Shown here: piece after piece, positions 16,418-25,017 of the stretch | Numbering within the stretch: the stretch's first letter is position 1 | Layout: each line of letters begins with the position of its first letter | DNA from: Bacteroidales bacterium | Lineage (GTDB): Bacteria; Bacteroidota; Bacteroidia; Bacteroidales; JAADJA01 | Direction of reading: 5' to 3' | DNA length: 58,776 nucleotides | NCBI GenBank assembly: GCA_016783885.1 | Contig: JADHVR010000012.1 | Coordinates: forward strand, 1-58,776 | Made by a program: the position numbers and the translations under genes | Notes under the pieces: generated by a model | Seen by the model: the letters and a program-made list of their open reading frames with translations, nothing else | Told to the model about the DNA's origin: nothing | The model's database searches: none

Positions 16418-17260
16418 ATGATTACGAACATTATTACTATGAATTATATCATAGATTTTTTAAAAAATTTCAATCCTGTTATACAGGCCCTGCTTGCAAC
16501 ATGTTTTACATGGTTTGTTACTGCTCTTGGTGCTGCTACTGTATTTATGACTAAACAAACAAGCCGGAAATTACTTGACAGTATGCTTGGCTTTGCCGGT
16601 GGTGTGATGATTGCTGCAAGTTTTTGGTCATTATTGGCGCCTGCAATAGAAATGTCGGCAGATAATAAATTTGCATCCTGGCTTCCGGCTTTAGTAGGTT
16701 TTCTTACAGGTGGTATTTTTTTAAGGATAGTTGACAAAATACTCCCTCATTTACATCCACGGCAAGATATAAAAGATGCTGAAGGGATTAAAACTACCTG
16801 GCAAAAAACCACCTTATTAATTTTAGCAATAACCTTACACAATATCCCCGAAGGACTTGCTGTTGGAGTTGCTTTTGGGGCTTTGGCCGCCGGATACCCT
16901 TCTATTACTTTAGTTGGTGCGATTACATTAGCCATAGGTATAGGAATTCAAAACTTCCCCGAAGGCCTTGCCGTTTCCATGCCGCTCAGGAGGGAAGGAT
17001 TGTCCCGTTTAAAGAGCTTTTGGTATGGTCAGTTATCCGGAATAGTAGAGCCAATTGCAGGTGTTATGGGCGCGGCTATAGTCATCGTTGTTCAGCCGCT
17101 ATTACCGTATGCTTTGGGTTTTGCAGCAGGGGCAATGATTTTTGTAGTTGTAGAGGACGTAATTCCTGAATCGCAAAGTAACGGCAATGTTGATTTAGCC
17201 ACTATAGGGGCAATGGTCGGGTTTGCACTAATGATGGTACTTGATGTCGCGTTTGGATAA
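16418..17260 (+). CDS. ZIP family metal transporter
   Basis: A 280-residue polytopic membrane protein of the ZIP family, GufA/ZupT-like. The two metal-binding helices are clear: HNIPEGLAVGVAFG and QNFPEGLAVSMP, with a late acidic helix VVEDVIPESQ. A His-containing loop (LHPRQDIKDAEG) follows helix III. The family usually imports Zn2+, Fe2+ or Mn2+ into the cytoplasm. An internal ATG at 16439 is an alternative start. In the same run as a manganese exporter, it may help balance divalent metals. Confidence 0.85.
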   Translation: MITNIITMNYIIDFLKNFNPVIQALLATCFTWFVTALGAATVFMTKQTSRKLLDSMLGFAGGVMIAASFWSLLAPAIEMSADNKFASWLPALVGFLTGGIFLRIVDKILPHLHPRQDIKDAEGIKTTWQKTTLLILAITLHNIPEGLAVGVAFGALAAGYPSITLVGAITLAIGIGIQNFPEGLAVSMPLRREGLSRLKSFWYGQLSGIVEPIAGVMGAAIVIVVQPLLPYALGFAAGAMIFVVVEDVIPESQSNGNVDLATIGAMVGFALMMVLDVAFG

Positions 17261-17345
17261 TGATTTAAAAACTAATGTTGTTTAAATTTACTGAAAACTA
17301 GGATATATATCAATCATCTTCATAAAAGAAAAAAGGAAAATTACA

Positions 17346-18098
17346 ATGTTTAAATTAGTACTTCTACGACATGGCGAAAGCGTTTGGAACAAGGAAAACC
17401 GCTTTACAGGCTGGACAGATATAGATTTATCGGGAAAAGGAATTGCTGAAGCAAAAAATGCAGGACAATTACTAAAAAAAGAAGGATATACTTTTGATAT
17501 GGCTTATACATCAGTATTAAAAAGAGCCATACATACACTTTGGAATGTATTAGATGAAATGAACCTTGCATGGATTCCTGTATATCGTTCTTGGAGGTTA
17601 AATGAAAAAAGCTACGGTGCCCTGCAAGGTTTAAATAAAGCAGAAACAGCAAAAAAATATAGTGAAGACCAGGTGCTTCAATGGCGTAGAAGTTTTGACA
17701 TAAGGCCTCCTGCATTAGATATTGCAGATAAAAGGCATCCAGGTAATGATATCAAATATAAAAAAACAGAAAAAGAATTATTGCCTGCCACCGAAAGTTT
17801 AAAAGATACAATAGAAAGATTTTTACCCTATTGGCATGAAACAATTAAACCCTCTATTGTTGAAAAGCAAAAGATTTTAATAGTAGCGCACGGGAATAGT
17901 TTAAGAGCTCTGGTAAAATATTTAAATAATTTATCTGATGAAGAAATATTGAAAATAAATATTCCTACGGGAATCCCTTTAATATATGATTTAGATAATA
18001 ATCTAAAAGTTAAGAAAAATTACTACCTGGGTGATCAGGATGCAATAAACAAGGCCATAAATTCAGTACGAAACCAAGGGAAGATAAAGACTAAATAA
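17346..18098 (+). CDS. gpmA: 2,3-bisphosphoglycerate-dependent phosphoglycerate mutase
   Basis: A 250-residue dPGM, the usual length. The phosphohistidine motif [17 protein letters not shown] is at residues 6-22, then the substrate loop [18 protein letters not shown] and the second catalytic histidine [14 protein letters not shown]. It interconverts 3- and 2-phosphoglycerate in glycolysis and gluconeogenesis, in the cytosol. The common WRLNERHYG is here WRLNEKSYG, a mild change. It is separated by 85 bases from the ZIP gene and followed after 10 bases by an aminotransferase. Confidence 0.9.
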   Translation: MFKLVLLRHGESVWNKENRFTGWTDIDLSGKGIAEAKNAGQLLKKEGYTFDMAYTSVLKRAIHTLWNVLDEMNLAWIPVYRSWRLNEKSYGALQGLNKAETAKKYSEDQVLQWRRSFDIRPPALDIADKRHPGNDIKYKKTEKELLPATESLKDTIERFLPYWHETIKPSIVEKQKILIVAHGNSLRALVKYLNNLSDEEILKINIPTGIPLIYDLDNNLKVKKNYYLGDQDAINKAINSVRNQGKIKTK

Positions 18099-18108
18099 TA
18101 TAGAAATT

Positions 18109-19266
18109 ATGAATACATCTAACAGAGTAAATCAACTAAAAAAATCGGCAATTCATGAAATGACCAGATTGTCAAAACAATATGATGATGTGGCATTTTT
18201 GTCGTGGGCAAAACCTACAACCGGAACCCCCAAACATATTAATGACGCAGTTATTAATGCAATAAAAAACGGATTAACCGGAGGATATTCTCAAAGTGAA
18301 GGATTACCCGAATTAAGAGAAGAAATCGTAAAAAAGCTCAAAAGGGATAATAATATTGAGGCAAATACTTCACAAATAATTGTAACTGTTGGAGCAATTG
18401 AAGGACTCGCTGCTTCAGTTATGGCAACAATTGACCCGGGTGATGAAGTAATTCTCCCTACGCCAACATATTCAACTCATATTACCCAAGTGAGGCTTGC
18501 ATCTGGAAAACCTGTTTTAGTACCACTGATTGAAGAAAATAATTTTGCTCTGGATATTGCGGCTATTAAAAAGGCAATTACATCTAAAACAAAAGCAATA
18601 ATGTTTTGTAGTCCGAATAATCCGACCGGCACGGTTTTTTCTGAAGAATACCTTCGTAAATTAGCAGAAATTGCTCTTGAAAATAATCTCAATATTATTA
18701 CTGATGAAGCGTATGAGTATTTTACATTTGATGATAATAAACATTTTAGCATAGCTTCAATTCCTGAATTGAGAAAAAATGCAATTACAAATTATACTTT
18801 TACCAAGACTTACGCAATGACAGGGTGGCGCATCGGTTATCTTCATGCTGATGAGGAAATTCTTACACAGGTTAAAAAAGTTCATATTCCATTTTCTATC
18901 TGTGCTCCCGTAGCTTCACAATATGCCGCGATAGCCGCATTAAAAGGAAGCCAGGATTGCGTTGAAGAATTCAAACAGCATTACCTGAAAGCCAGAAATC
19001 TTATGTGTGAACGACTGGATAATTTAGATCCCGTTTTTCAATATAATAAGCCCGGCGGTTCTTATTTAATGTTCCCAAAAATTCTGGGGAAAAAAGGAAA
19101 TGATTCAATTGTTTTCAGTAAAAATTTATTGAAAGAAGCCAGAGTTTCCACAACTCCCGGCATTGCATTTGGACCAACAGGCGAAAATCATATCCGGCTT
19201 TCCTTCTGTGTTCCTGAAGATATGATAAATAAAGCATTTGATAGAATGGAAAAGTATTTTAATTAG
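18109..19266 (+). CDS. Class I/II pyridoxal phosphate-dependent aminotransferase
   Basis: A 385-residue fold-type I aminotransferase of the aspartate/aromatic (I-gamma-like) group. Motifs are SQSEGLPELREEIV near the start, CSPNNPTGTVFSEE, TDEAYEYFTFDD and the Schiff-base lysine in TFTKTYAMTGWRIGYLHADEE. The final arginine in NHIRLSFCVPEDM should bind the substrate carboxylate. The amino donor is not certain; aspartate, alanine or aromatic amino acids are possible. It probably shares a transcript with gpmA and the small four-Cys gene that follows after 11 bases. Confidence 0.85.
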   Translation: MNTSNRVNQLKKSAIHEMTRLSKQYDDVAFLSWAKPTTGTPKHINDAVINAIKNGLTGGYSQSEGLPELREEIVKKLKRDNNIEANTSQIIVTVGAIEGLAASVMATIDPGDEVILPTPTYSTHITQVRLASGKPVLVPLIEENNFALDIAAIKKAITSKTKAIMFCSPNNPTGTVFSEEYLRKLAEIALENNLNIITDEAYEYFTFDDNKHFSIASIPELRKNAITNYTFTKTYAMTGWRIGYLHADEEILTQVKKVHIPFSICAPVASQYAAIAALKGSQDCVEEFKQHYLKARNLMCERLDNLDPVFQYNKPGGSYLMFPKILGKKGNDSIVFSKNLLKEARVSTTPGIAFGPTGENHIRLSFCVPEDMINKAFDRMEKYFN

Positions 19267-19277
19267 AAAGTCATCCG

Positions 19278-19514
19278 ATGGCTATCATTGCAAATGATTA
19301 CAAGAAGTTGAAAATATTATCACAAGATTGTAAATGGTATCAGGTTTGTCCTATGAAATTCTTTTTCGAAAAAGGTAAATTGGATAAAAAATGGATTGAA
19401 AATTATTGCAAAGGAAATTGGCAGGATTGCGTTCGGTTTTATAAAGAAGAAAATGGAATTTATCATCCTGATAATATGCTTCCAAATGGAGAAATTGATA
19501 AAAGTTTATCTTGA
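19278..19514 (+). CDS. Small four-cysteine protein
   Basis: A 78-residue protein with four cysteines at C18, C24, C44 and C51 (CKWYQVCPMKFFFEKGKLD and YCKGNWQDCVRFY), followed by a YHPDNMLPNGEID tail. The pattern is compact and suggests one Fe-S or zinc site. I recall similar short proteins in anaerobes and methanogens, sometimes annotated in connection with uracil-DNA glycosylase, but I cannot confirm a function. It lies 11 bases after the aminotransferase gene. Confidence 0.6.
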   Translation: MAIIANDYKKLKILSQDCKWYQVCPMKFFFEKGKLDKKWIENYCKGNWQDCVRFYKEENGIYHPDNMLPNGEIDKSLS

Positions 19515-19572
19515 ATGTTCACAGGGTTTTTAAATTGTATAATTTTATATTTAATTAATAAAAAAAATCAAA

Positions 19573-21051
19573 ATGCTAATATCCGTAAAAAGAAAACCTA
19601 TTATATTTTATCCCGAATCCAATCGAACAATTGCCCGCTTTTATTTTACGGGCGATGACAATGCTTTGCAGATTATAAAGAAAGTATTGCAGTTGTCACC
19701 TGAGCAGGTTTTTATTGAACTACGCAAGGTATTAAGGGATTTTTCAACGCGCCATAGGCAGATCACCAAAGTATTCGAGATCAATTTTAACAACATCCGG
19801 CAGTTGTTAAAAAAACTAAAGATTGAACCCAAATCACTTTCAAAAGAGTTGAGACTGCTTATTGGTTCCTACTTTACACATGAATATTCTTTTGAAGCTG
19901 CAGCTTATTTTAACCCGTCAATTGTAGAGCATCCTGACCAATATGGCATCAAAAAGAGCCAGAAAAGAATTATTGTTAGCTTCCGGGCGACCGGCGAAGG
20001 GCATATCTCATCAATCGTGTTCAGGGAAGGTATTATTGATCAAAACAATGACTTATATTTTATTGAACCTGGCCAGTTGGATGAAATTCCTGAACATATA
20101 AGACGTTCCGCTTACGATAAAAAGGATTTCACCAGAAAGCTTGATGAAATGAATATCAATAAAAAGATTGTACCCCTTGTGTTAAATAAATTAAATGATG
20201 AATTCAACTATGGCGAACTGCAGGCAGGTATTACCGAGACTTTAAAAGATATTACTTTAACCCCTACAAAAAGGAAAATAATTGAAGAAATAAATTGGGT
20301 TGCCGACTCATATTACGAGATTACATTTTCACTTGATACTTCCCTCTCCGAACGGGTGATCTTCCCAATATCACTCAGTGAAAGCAATGGCATTGAAGAT
20401 GCCAGGTTTGTAAGGTTTACCGATGATGATGGCACAGTAATATATTATGCCACTTATACAGCTTATAACGGTTATGCCATACTACCTAAACTAATCTCCA
20501 CCAGGGATTTTTACAGTTTTAAAATTTGTCCGATGGATGGAAAATATTCTCAAAATAAAGACATGGCCCTGTTTCCCAGGAAAATAAAAGGTAAATATGT
20601 TATGGTTGGTCGGTATGATGGAGTGAACAATTACATTATGTTTTCTGATAAGATCAACCTTTGGACAAATGCCAAATTATTGCAAAAGCCATCCTTTCCC
20701 TGGGAGTTTATTCAGATTGGTAATAGTGGAAGCCCCATCGAAACAAAAGAAGGCTGGCTGTTGATTACGCATGGTGTTGGCCCCATGCGAAGATATAGTT
20801 TAGGTGCAATCCTTCTTGACCTTGAGAATCCAATAAAAGTAATTGGCCACCTGCAATATCCTTTAATGATACCAAACGAAAAAGAAAGAGAGGGGTATGT
20901 GCCTAACGTTATTTATTCGTGTGGCTCTATCATTCACAATAACGAGATTATAATTCCTTACGGAATGTCGGATTATGCTTCATCTTTTGCAACTATTACA
21001 CTAAATGAATTGTTACACGAACTGAAAAATAATCATCAAAAGTTAAATTAG
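19573..21051 (+). CDS. Glycoside hydrolase family 130 protein (phosphorylase-like)
   Basis: A 492-residue protein. Residues about 1-170 form an extra N-terminal segment; residues 180-490 are the five-bladed propeller of GH130 beta-mannoside phosphorylases. Recognisable parts are EDARFVRFTDDDG, FPRKIKGKYVMVGRYDG, ETKEGWLLITHGVGPMRRYS, YVPNVIYSCGSI and IIPYGMSDYASSFATI. GH130 enzymes phosphorolyse beta-1,2- or beta-1,4-mannosides, giving mannose 1-phosphate, in the cytosol. In Bacteroidota this long form is often adjacent to a GT4-toroid protein, as it is here, which suggests joint work on an intracellular mannoside polymer or oligosaccharide. Confidence 0.8.
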   Translation: MLISVKRKPIIFYPESNRTIARFYFTGDDNALQIIKKVLQLSPEQVFIELRKVLRDFSTRHRQITKVFEINFNNIRQLLKKLKIEPKSLSKELRLLIGSYFTHEYSFEAAAYFNPSIVEHPDQYGIKKSQKRIIVSFRATGEGHISSIVFREGIIDQNNDLYFIEPGQLDEIPEHIRRSAYDKKDFTRKLDEMNINKKIVPLVLNKLNDEFNYGELQAGITETLKDITLTPTKRKIIEEINWVADSYYEITFSLDTSLSERVIFPISLSESNGIEDARFVRFTDDDGTVIYYATYTAYNGYAILPKLISTRDFYSFKICPMDGKYSQNKDMALFPRKIKGKYVMVGRYDGVNNYIMFSDKINLWTNAKLLQKPSFPWEFIQIGNSGSPIETKEGWLLITHGVGPMRRYSLGAILLDLENPIKVIGHLQYPLMIPNEKEREGYVPNVIYSCGSIIHNNEIIIPYGMSDYASSFATITLNELLHELKNNHQKLN

Positions 21052-21116
21052 AGATACACCTGAATAGTTAATAATTTGAAAATATTTAATCGGGAAAAAA
21101 TAAAATAAATACAAAA

Positions 21117-22217
21117 ATGAACTCTAAATTAATATTCGTAACATCCTATCTGCCACGCGAGTGTGGTATAGCTACTTTTACAAATGACCTTATAAATGCC
21201 ATCAAAAATCAGATGGATGATAGTATTGAGATTGAAGTCTGTGCATTGGAAAACGGTCACCAGGGATTTGATTATCTAAAAGAGGTAAAATATGTTTTAG
21301 ACGCTACCAAAATTGAGCAATATCAACAAATAGCTGAAAAAATCAATGAGGACCATCAAGTCAAAACAGTAATGACAGAACATGAATTTGGGCTTTTCGG
21401 CGGTGAATGGGGTGACTACATGTTGAATATGGTAGATGTTCTCGAAAAATTTGTTTTTACAACTTTTCATACCGTTTTACCACATTCGAATGATAAAATA
21501 TTGAAAATTTCTAAAGCTTTTACCGATAAATCAAAAAAAATATTGGTGATGACCAATTCTTCCAGGCAAATACTTATTGATGAATATAAGTTGCCAGAAG
21601 ATAAAAGTAAGATAGTACCTTATAGCATCCACACTATTTTATGGAAGCACAAGGAAAAAGTAAAAGAAAAATTCGGCATTAGCCACATGCCAATTCTCTC
21701 TAACTTCGGGCTTTTAGTAGGGCATAAAAGTATAGAAACCGCTATTATTGCCAAAGCTACTTTTGACTTCCTGCTGTCGAAAATTTTTATGGATGGCCGG
21801 ATCAAAGTAATCCCAAATAACGGATGGTTTCACAAAAAAAAGAAACGCCAGGAGGGTTATGGCGAACAACCTGTTGATGTAGCCTACTCCATTATGGCAC
21901 TCGATCTTTTCTATTCAGAGCTTGGTGAACCACGAGGCCTTACAAAACTCAATATCGCCTTTGACTGGTTCATGGGGCTGAACCACTTAAACCAAATTAT
22001 TTATAACCCAGCTACAAGAGGATGTTATGACGGGCTGGAAAAAGATGGTGTAAACCTAAACCAGGGAGAGGAAAGTGCAATATCTTACCTTATTGCCTGG
22101 TTTATCATGGTAAAATATTATCATGTGCAAAAACGAAAAATAAGTAACCCTATTTATCACACAGAACAATTAAAAAACCTATTAAAAAATAGGAAAGAAA
22201 AAGATAAAAGTTTATAA
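21117..22217 (+). CDS. Internally deleted GT4 glycosyltransferase / alpha-toroid fusion
   Basis: A continuous 366-residue frame that joins pieces of two domains. Residues 1-208 are the N-terminal half of a GT-B glycosyltransferase (FVTSYLPRECGIATFTNDL; TEHEFGLFGGEWGDY; TTFHTVLPH), ending where the second half should begin (LSNFGLLVGHKSIETAI). From about residue 209 it switches to the second part of an alpha/alpha-toroid domain (FDFLLSKIFMDGRIKVIPNNG; GEQPVDVAYSIMALDLFYSE; NPATRGCYDGLE). The nucleotide-sugar-binding half of GT4 and the first part of the toroid are absent. Related full-length proteins, as I recall them, are about 750-800 residues, so roughly half is missing in frame at about 21740. 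Transferase activity is unlikely. Confidence 0.7.
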   Translation: MNSKLIFVTSYLPRECGIATFTNDLINAIKNQMDDSIEIEVCALENGHQGFDYLKEVKYVLDATKIEQYQQIAEKINEDHQVKTVMTEHEFGLFGGEWGDYMLNMVDVLEKFVFTTFHTVLPHSNDKILKISKAFTDKSKKILVMTNSSRQILIDEYKLPEDKSKIVPYSIHTILWKHKEKVKEKFGISHMPILSNFGLLVGHKSIETAIIAKATFDFLLSKIFMDGRIKVIPNNGWFHKKKKRQEGYGEQPVDVAYSIMALDLFYSELGEPRGLTKLNIAFDWFMGLNHLNQIIYNPATRGCYDGLEKDGVNLNQGEESAISYLIAWFIMVKYYHVQKRKISNPIYHTEQLKNLLKNRKEKDKSL

Positions 22218-22440
22218 GCAAAATACAGAACCTCTGGAATTTTTATTGACAAAATATAAATTCGATACAGATAAAATTGAAAAAATAAGTACCGGACAAA
22301 AAATACTGCTGTTCTTTTAAAAAGTGGGAATATTGGAGTTTGTGCAAATTTAGGGCATAAAATTGATTCCCAGAAAACAATTATAGTGATTAAACGAAAG
22401 TTATGTCCGTTTTGTTATGCAATCCTGTTTATTGTCATTT
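22218..22440 (+). pseudogene. Probable remnant of a degraded gene
   Basis: Two short frames join if one frameshift near 22318 is allowed. The first reads EPLEFLLTKYKFDTDKIEKI, then STGQKILLFF and a stop. The second reads SGNIGVCANLGHKIDSQKTI and continues to a stop just before 22448. The amino-acid texture is protein-like, but I cannot assign a family. It lies between the deleted glycosyltransferase and the next intact gene, so it may belong to the same deletion history. Confidence 0.35.
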
Positions 22441-22447
22441 TATATTA

Positions 22448-23242
22448 ATGCAAAAGTATAATATCGGAATATATTCACATACTGCTGAAATGCCGGAAGG
22501 TTTTGATATTTATTTTAATTATCTGAAAGATGTAACAGGAAAAATTAATAAGCCTGTTGAACATTCACATAATATTATTAGTTGTTTTGCTGATAATAAA
22601 ACAGCAAAGCAACATCCCGAATCGGTACCTTATTCCGGTAAAAGCAGGGCAATTCAATCTGAGGATAAAACATTATATTGCGATTGGATTTGCCGTTCTC
22701 ACAATGAGTATTGTTTAAGCCTGTTTGAACTTATTAAAGAAACTGACAAAAGTAATGTTGCAGGTATTCACCTTGATTCGGTGAGTATGCCGGGCTTTGA
22801 TTATTGTATTTGTGATAAGTGTTTAACAAAAATGAAAGACGGGAATTTGAGTTTTAATGAATTCAGGATGGACGAGACTACAAGTTTTGTTAAACAAATT
22901 TCTGAAATTACTACAAAGCAATTGTCTTTAACTTTATATCCCGATCCCTTTTACCAGGAAAGGCATGGGTTAAATATTGATGCTTTATCAAAATATATTG
23001 ATTTTTTTCTTATTCCTTTGTACGATATTAATTATGAATCTTTATATTGGCTTGAAATTCTGGCACATGGTTTTTCGAAGAGATTAAAAAACTCTTTTTA
23101 TATTATGCTTTATGCTCAAGGTGTTGATTTGGAAAATTTGAAAAATGCAGCAAGATTGATTTCTAATTATACAAATAATATTATTATTTCGTACGATAAT
23201 GATAAAGCTGCTGAAATAAATAAAATGTTGAAAAAAGTTTAA
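22448..23242 (+). CDS. Unknown protein, possibly a TIM-barrel glycosidase-like domain
   Basis: A protein of 264 residues from the ATG at 22448 (MQKYNIGIYS); an in-frame ATG at 22403 would add a run with no clear homology. I recognise no named family. The segment VAGIHLDSVSMPGFDYCICDKC, followed by LTLYPDPFYQ and FFLIPLYDINYESLYWLEI, resembles the layout of glycosyl-hydrolase-like TIM barrels, in which a GIHLD strand precedes a C-x-C-x2-C motif. That is inference only. The next gene, a DUF89 protein, begins 15 bases later. Confidence 0.5.
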   Translation: MQKYNIGIYSHTAEMPEGFDIYFNYLKDVTGKINKPVEHSHNIISCFADNKTAKQHPESVPYSGKSRAIQSEDKTLYCDWICRSHNEYCLSLFELIKETDKSNVAGIHLDSVSMPGFDYCICDKCLTKMKDGNLSFNEFRMDETTSFVKQISEITTKQLSLTLYPDPFYQERHGLNIDALSKYIDFFLIPLYDINYESLYWLEILAHGFSKRLKNSFYIMLYAQGVDLENLKNAARLISNYTNNIIISYDNDKAAEINKMLKKV

Positions 23243-23257
23243 AGTTTTATTTTATAA

Positions 23258-24100
23258 ATGAAAACTTATTTAGATTGTTTACCTTGTTTTATGAACCAGG
23301 CTTTGCGTGCAGGCAGGATGGCTACCGATGACGAAAAAAAAATAAAAGAGCTTCTCGACAGCCTTGGTTGTATAATTAAGGATATTCCCATGGAAAACCC
23401 CCCTCCGGCAATAGCTGTTATTATTTATCAAAAAATAAGAGAAATAATTGGTGTAAACGACCCGTACAAAAAAATTAAGGAATCGAATATTAAAGAAGCC
23501 TTAGCCTTATATCCTGAATTAAAAAAAATTGTCAATAACTCCGATAACAAACTTCTTACTGCTGTTCGGCTATCTATTGCAGGAAATATTATTGATTTTG
23601 GAATAAATAAGGAATTTAACCTTGTTAAAGATATCAGACAAATTTTAATACAGGACTTTGGCATTTTTCATTTTGATGAATTTGTTAAACAACTTGAAAA
23701 AGCAAAATCAATACTTTACCTTGGTGATAATGCAGGCGAATCGGTTTTTGATAAAATTCTTATAGAAGAATTAGGAAAACCTGTTACTTATGCTGTGCGC
23801 GATATTCCTGTTATAAATGATGTAACAATAGAAGATGCTATTGCTTCCGGGCTTGATGAAGTTGCTGAAATTATTTCTGCCGGCACTACGGCGCCCGGTA
23901 TTATATTAAATTTGTGCAACAATGCTTTTTTAAAAAAATTTGATACCGCTGACATGATAATCAGCAAAGGGCAGGGAAATTATGAAGGGCTTTCAAATGT
24001 TGACCGTTCTGTGTTTTTTCTTTTAAAGGCTAAATGCCATGTAATAGCAAACGATTTGAATGTAAAAGAGGATGATATTGTGTTAAAAATGATTAACTGA
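23258..24100 (+). CDS. DUF89 / ARMT1-like family protein (damage-control phosphatase type)
   Basis: A 280-residue protein of the DUF89 family, prokaryotic subgroup with the N-terminal DCLPCFMNQALRAGR motif. The metal-site region is YLGDNAGESVFDKILIEEL, followed by TYAVRDIPVINDVTIEDA, SAGTTAPGI and MIISKGQGNYEGL. Characterised relatives are metal-dependent phosphatases that remove damaged or over-reactive sugar phosphates and related compounds. It probably shares a transcript with the preceding unknown gene. It is the last gene of the long plus-strand run before the divergent regulator. Confidence 0.8.
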   Translation: MKTYLDCLPCFMNQALRAGRMATDDEKKIKELLDSLGCIIKDIPMENPPPAIAVIIYQKIREIIGVNDPYKKIKESNIKEALALYPELKKIVNNSDNKLLTAVRLSIAGNIIDFGINKEFNLVKDIRQILIQDFGIFHFDEFVKQLEKAKSILYLGDNAGESVFDKILIEELGKPVTYAVRDIPVINDVTIEDAIASGLDEVAEIISAGTTAPGIILNLCNNAFLKKFDTADMIISKGQGNYEGLSNVDRSVFFLLKAKCHVIANDLNVKEDDIVLKMIN

Positions 24101-24121
24101 AAAAGTGATTAATAACTTTTT

Positions 24122-24817
24122 CTACCCTCGCTTGCTTATATCCTTTAACAAAACCGGATTTAATATTTTTATCTCTTTTCCTGTTATGTCAATGATGTTT
24201 TCATTTTTTAATTCCGTCAATAGCCTGACAGTACTTTCGGTAGAAAGGCCGGCGAATCCGGCTATATCTTTTCTGGATAGATGGGAAAATATTTGTTCAT
24301 TTAACAAATCCTGATTGCAAAGGTAAAGTAATGCATCAGCAAGGCGTCCATGCATTTGTTTATTGCCCAGGTTTTGTATTTTATTAAAGAGTTGTTTTTC
24401 ATTTTCGCAATACCATTTGATTATTTCGGAGGCAAAATGACCATTGTCTGCCAGCAATTTTCTAAAACTATCCTTTTCAATAAGGCATATGACAGAATCT
24501 TTTAAAGCAACCGTGGAGTAATTATAAATGTTATCCCCATAAATTGACGATAATCCTATGAACTCCGAAGTTTTTAATATTTTTAAGTTAATGTTTTTAT
24601 TATTAGGATTCTCCAGGTATAATCTAACCAGGCCATCGGATATATATAAAACATAGGATGCAAAGGCTCCATGCTTACATATATTTTCCCCTTTCCTGTA
24701 TAATATCTGCGTTTTATTCTGATTGATAAACTCAAGTTCAGAAGGAATTAACTTTTTAAAACATTTAGAACTTCTTTTACATTTCAGGCAGTTTACTGAT
24801 TCTGAGAAATTATCCAT
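24122..24817 (-). CDS. Crp/Fnr family transcriptional regulator
   Basis: A 231-residue regulator. An N-terminal cysteine cluster (C10, C13, C19: CLKCKRSSKC) precedes a cyclic-nucleotide-binding-like beta-barrel (about 25-145) and a C-terminal winged helix (about 150-225) with recognition-helix region LSRKDIAGFAGLSTESTVRLL. The cysteines are placed like Fe-S ligands in Fnr-type oxygen sensors, so redox or oxygen sensing is plausible. It is transcribed away from the flavoprotein at 25018. The shared 200-bp gap contains the palindrome TTGAATAATCTCAA, so it is the natural candidate for the factor binding all three such sites, including its own upstream region. Confidence 0.85.
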   Translation of the reverse strand: MDNFSESVNCLKCKRSSKCFKKLIPSELEFINQNKTQILYRKGENICKHGAFASYVLYISDGLVRLYLENPNNKNINLKILKTSEFIGLSSIYGDNIYNYSTVALKDSVICLIEKDSFRKLLADNGHFASEIIKWYCENEKQLFNKIQNLGNKQMHGRLADALLYLCNQDLLNEQIFSHLSRKDIAGFAGLSTESTVRLLTELKNENIIDITGKEIKILNPVLLKDISKRG

Positions 24818-24902
24818 TACTTACGAATTTATTCATTAAAATAATTTGACCTGACAGTCCAATTTTTTTAAAACAAAATTAGAATTTATATCAATCGGAA
24901 AA

Positions 24903-24979
24903 TTGAATAATCTCAATAATTTAATTAAGGCAAACATATCTACATGATATCTGTATTTATTAAATAGAAGTTAACTTTG
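24903..24979 (+). promoter_or_regulatory. Shared activator-type promoter, copy C (between Crp/Fnr gene and flavoprotein)
   Basis: Palindrome TTGAATAATCTCAA (24903-24916), 8 bases, TTAAGG (24925-24930), and -7 box TAACTTTG (24972-24979), again 69 bases from the start of the palindrome. It faces the flavoprotein gene at 25018 and lies 86 bases upstream of the Crp/Fnr start codon on the other strand, so activation of one gene and autoregulation of the other are both possible. Confidence 0.75.
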
Positions 24980-25017
24980 ATGAAATTCTAATTAAGAATA
25001 TTTGTAAGTATTTTGAA

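Noticed and set aside
24846..24862. TTGACctgacaGTCCAA as a second Crp/Fnr site between the regulator and flavoprotein genes
   Set aside because: The right half has an inserted base and the site has no counterpart in the other two promoters; the site at 24903-24916 is much better.
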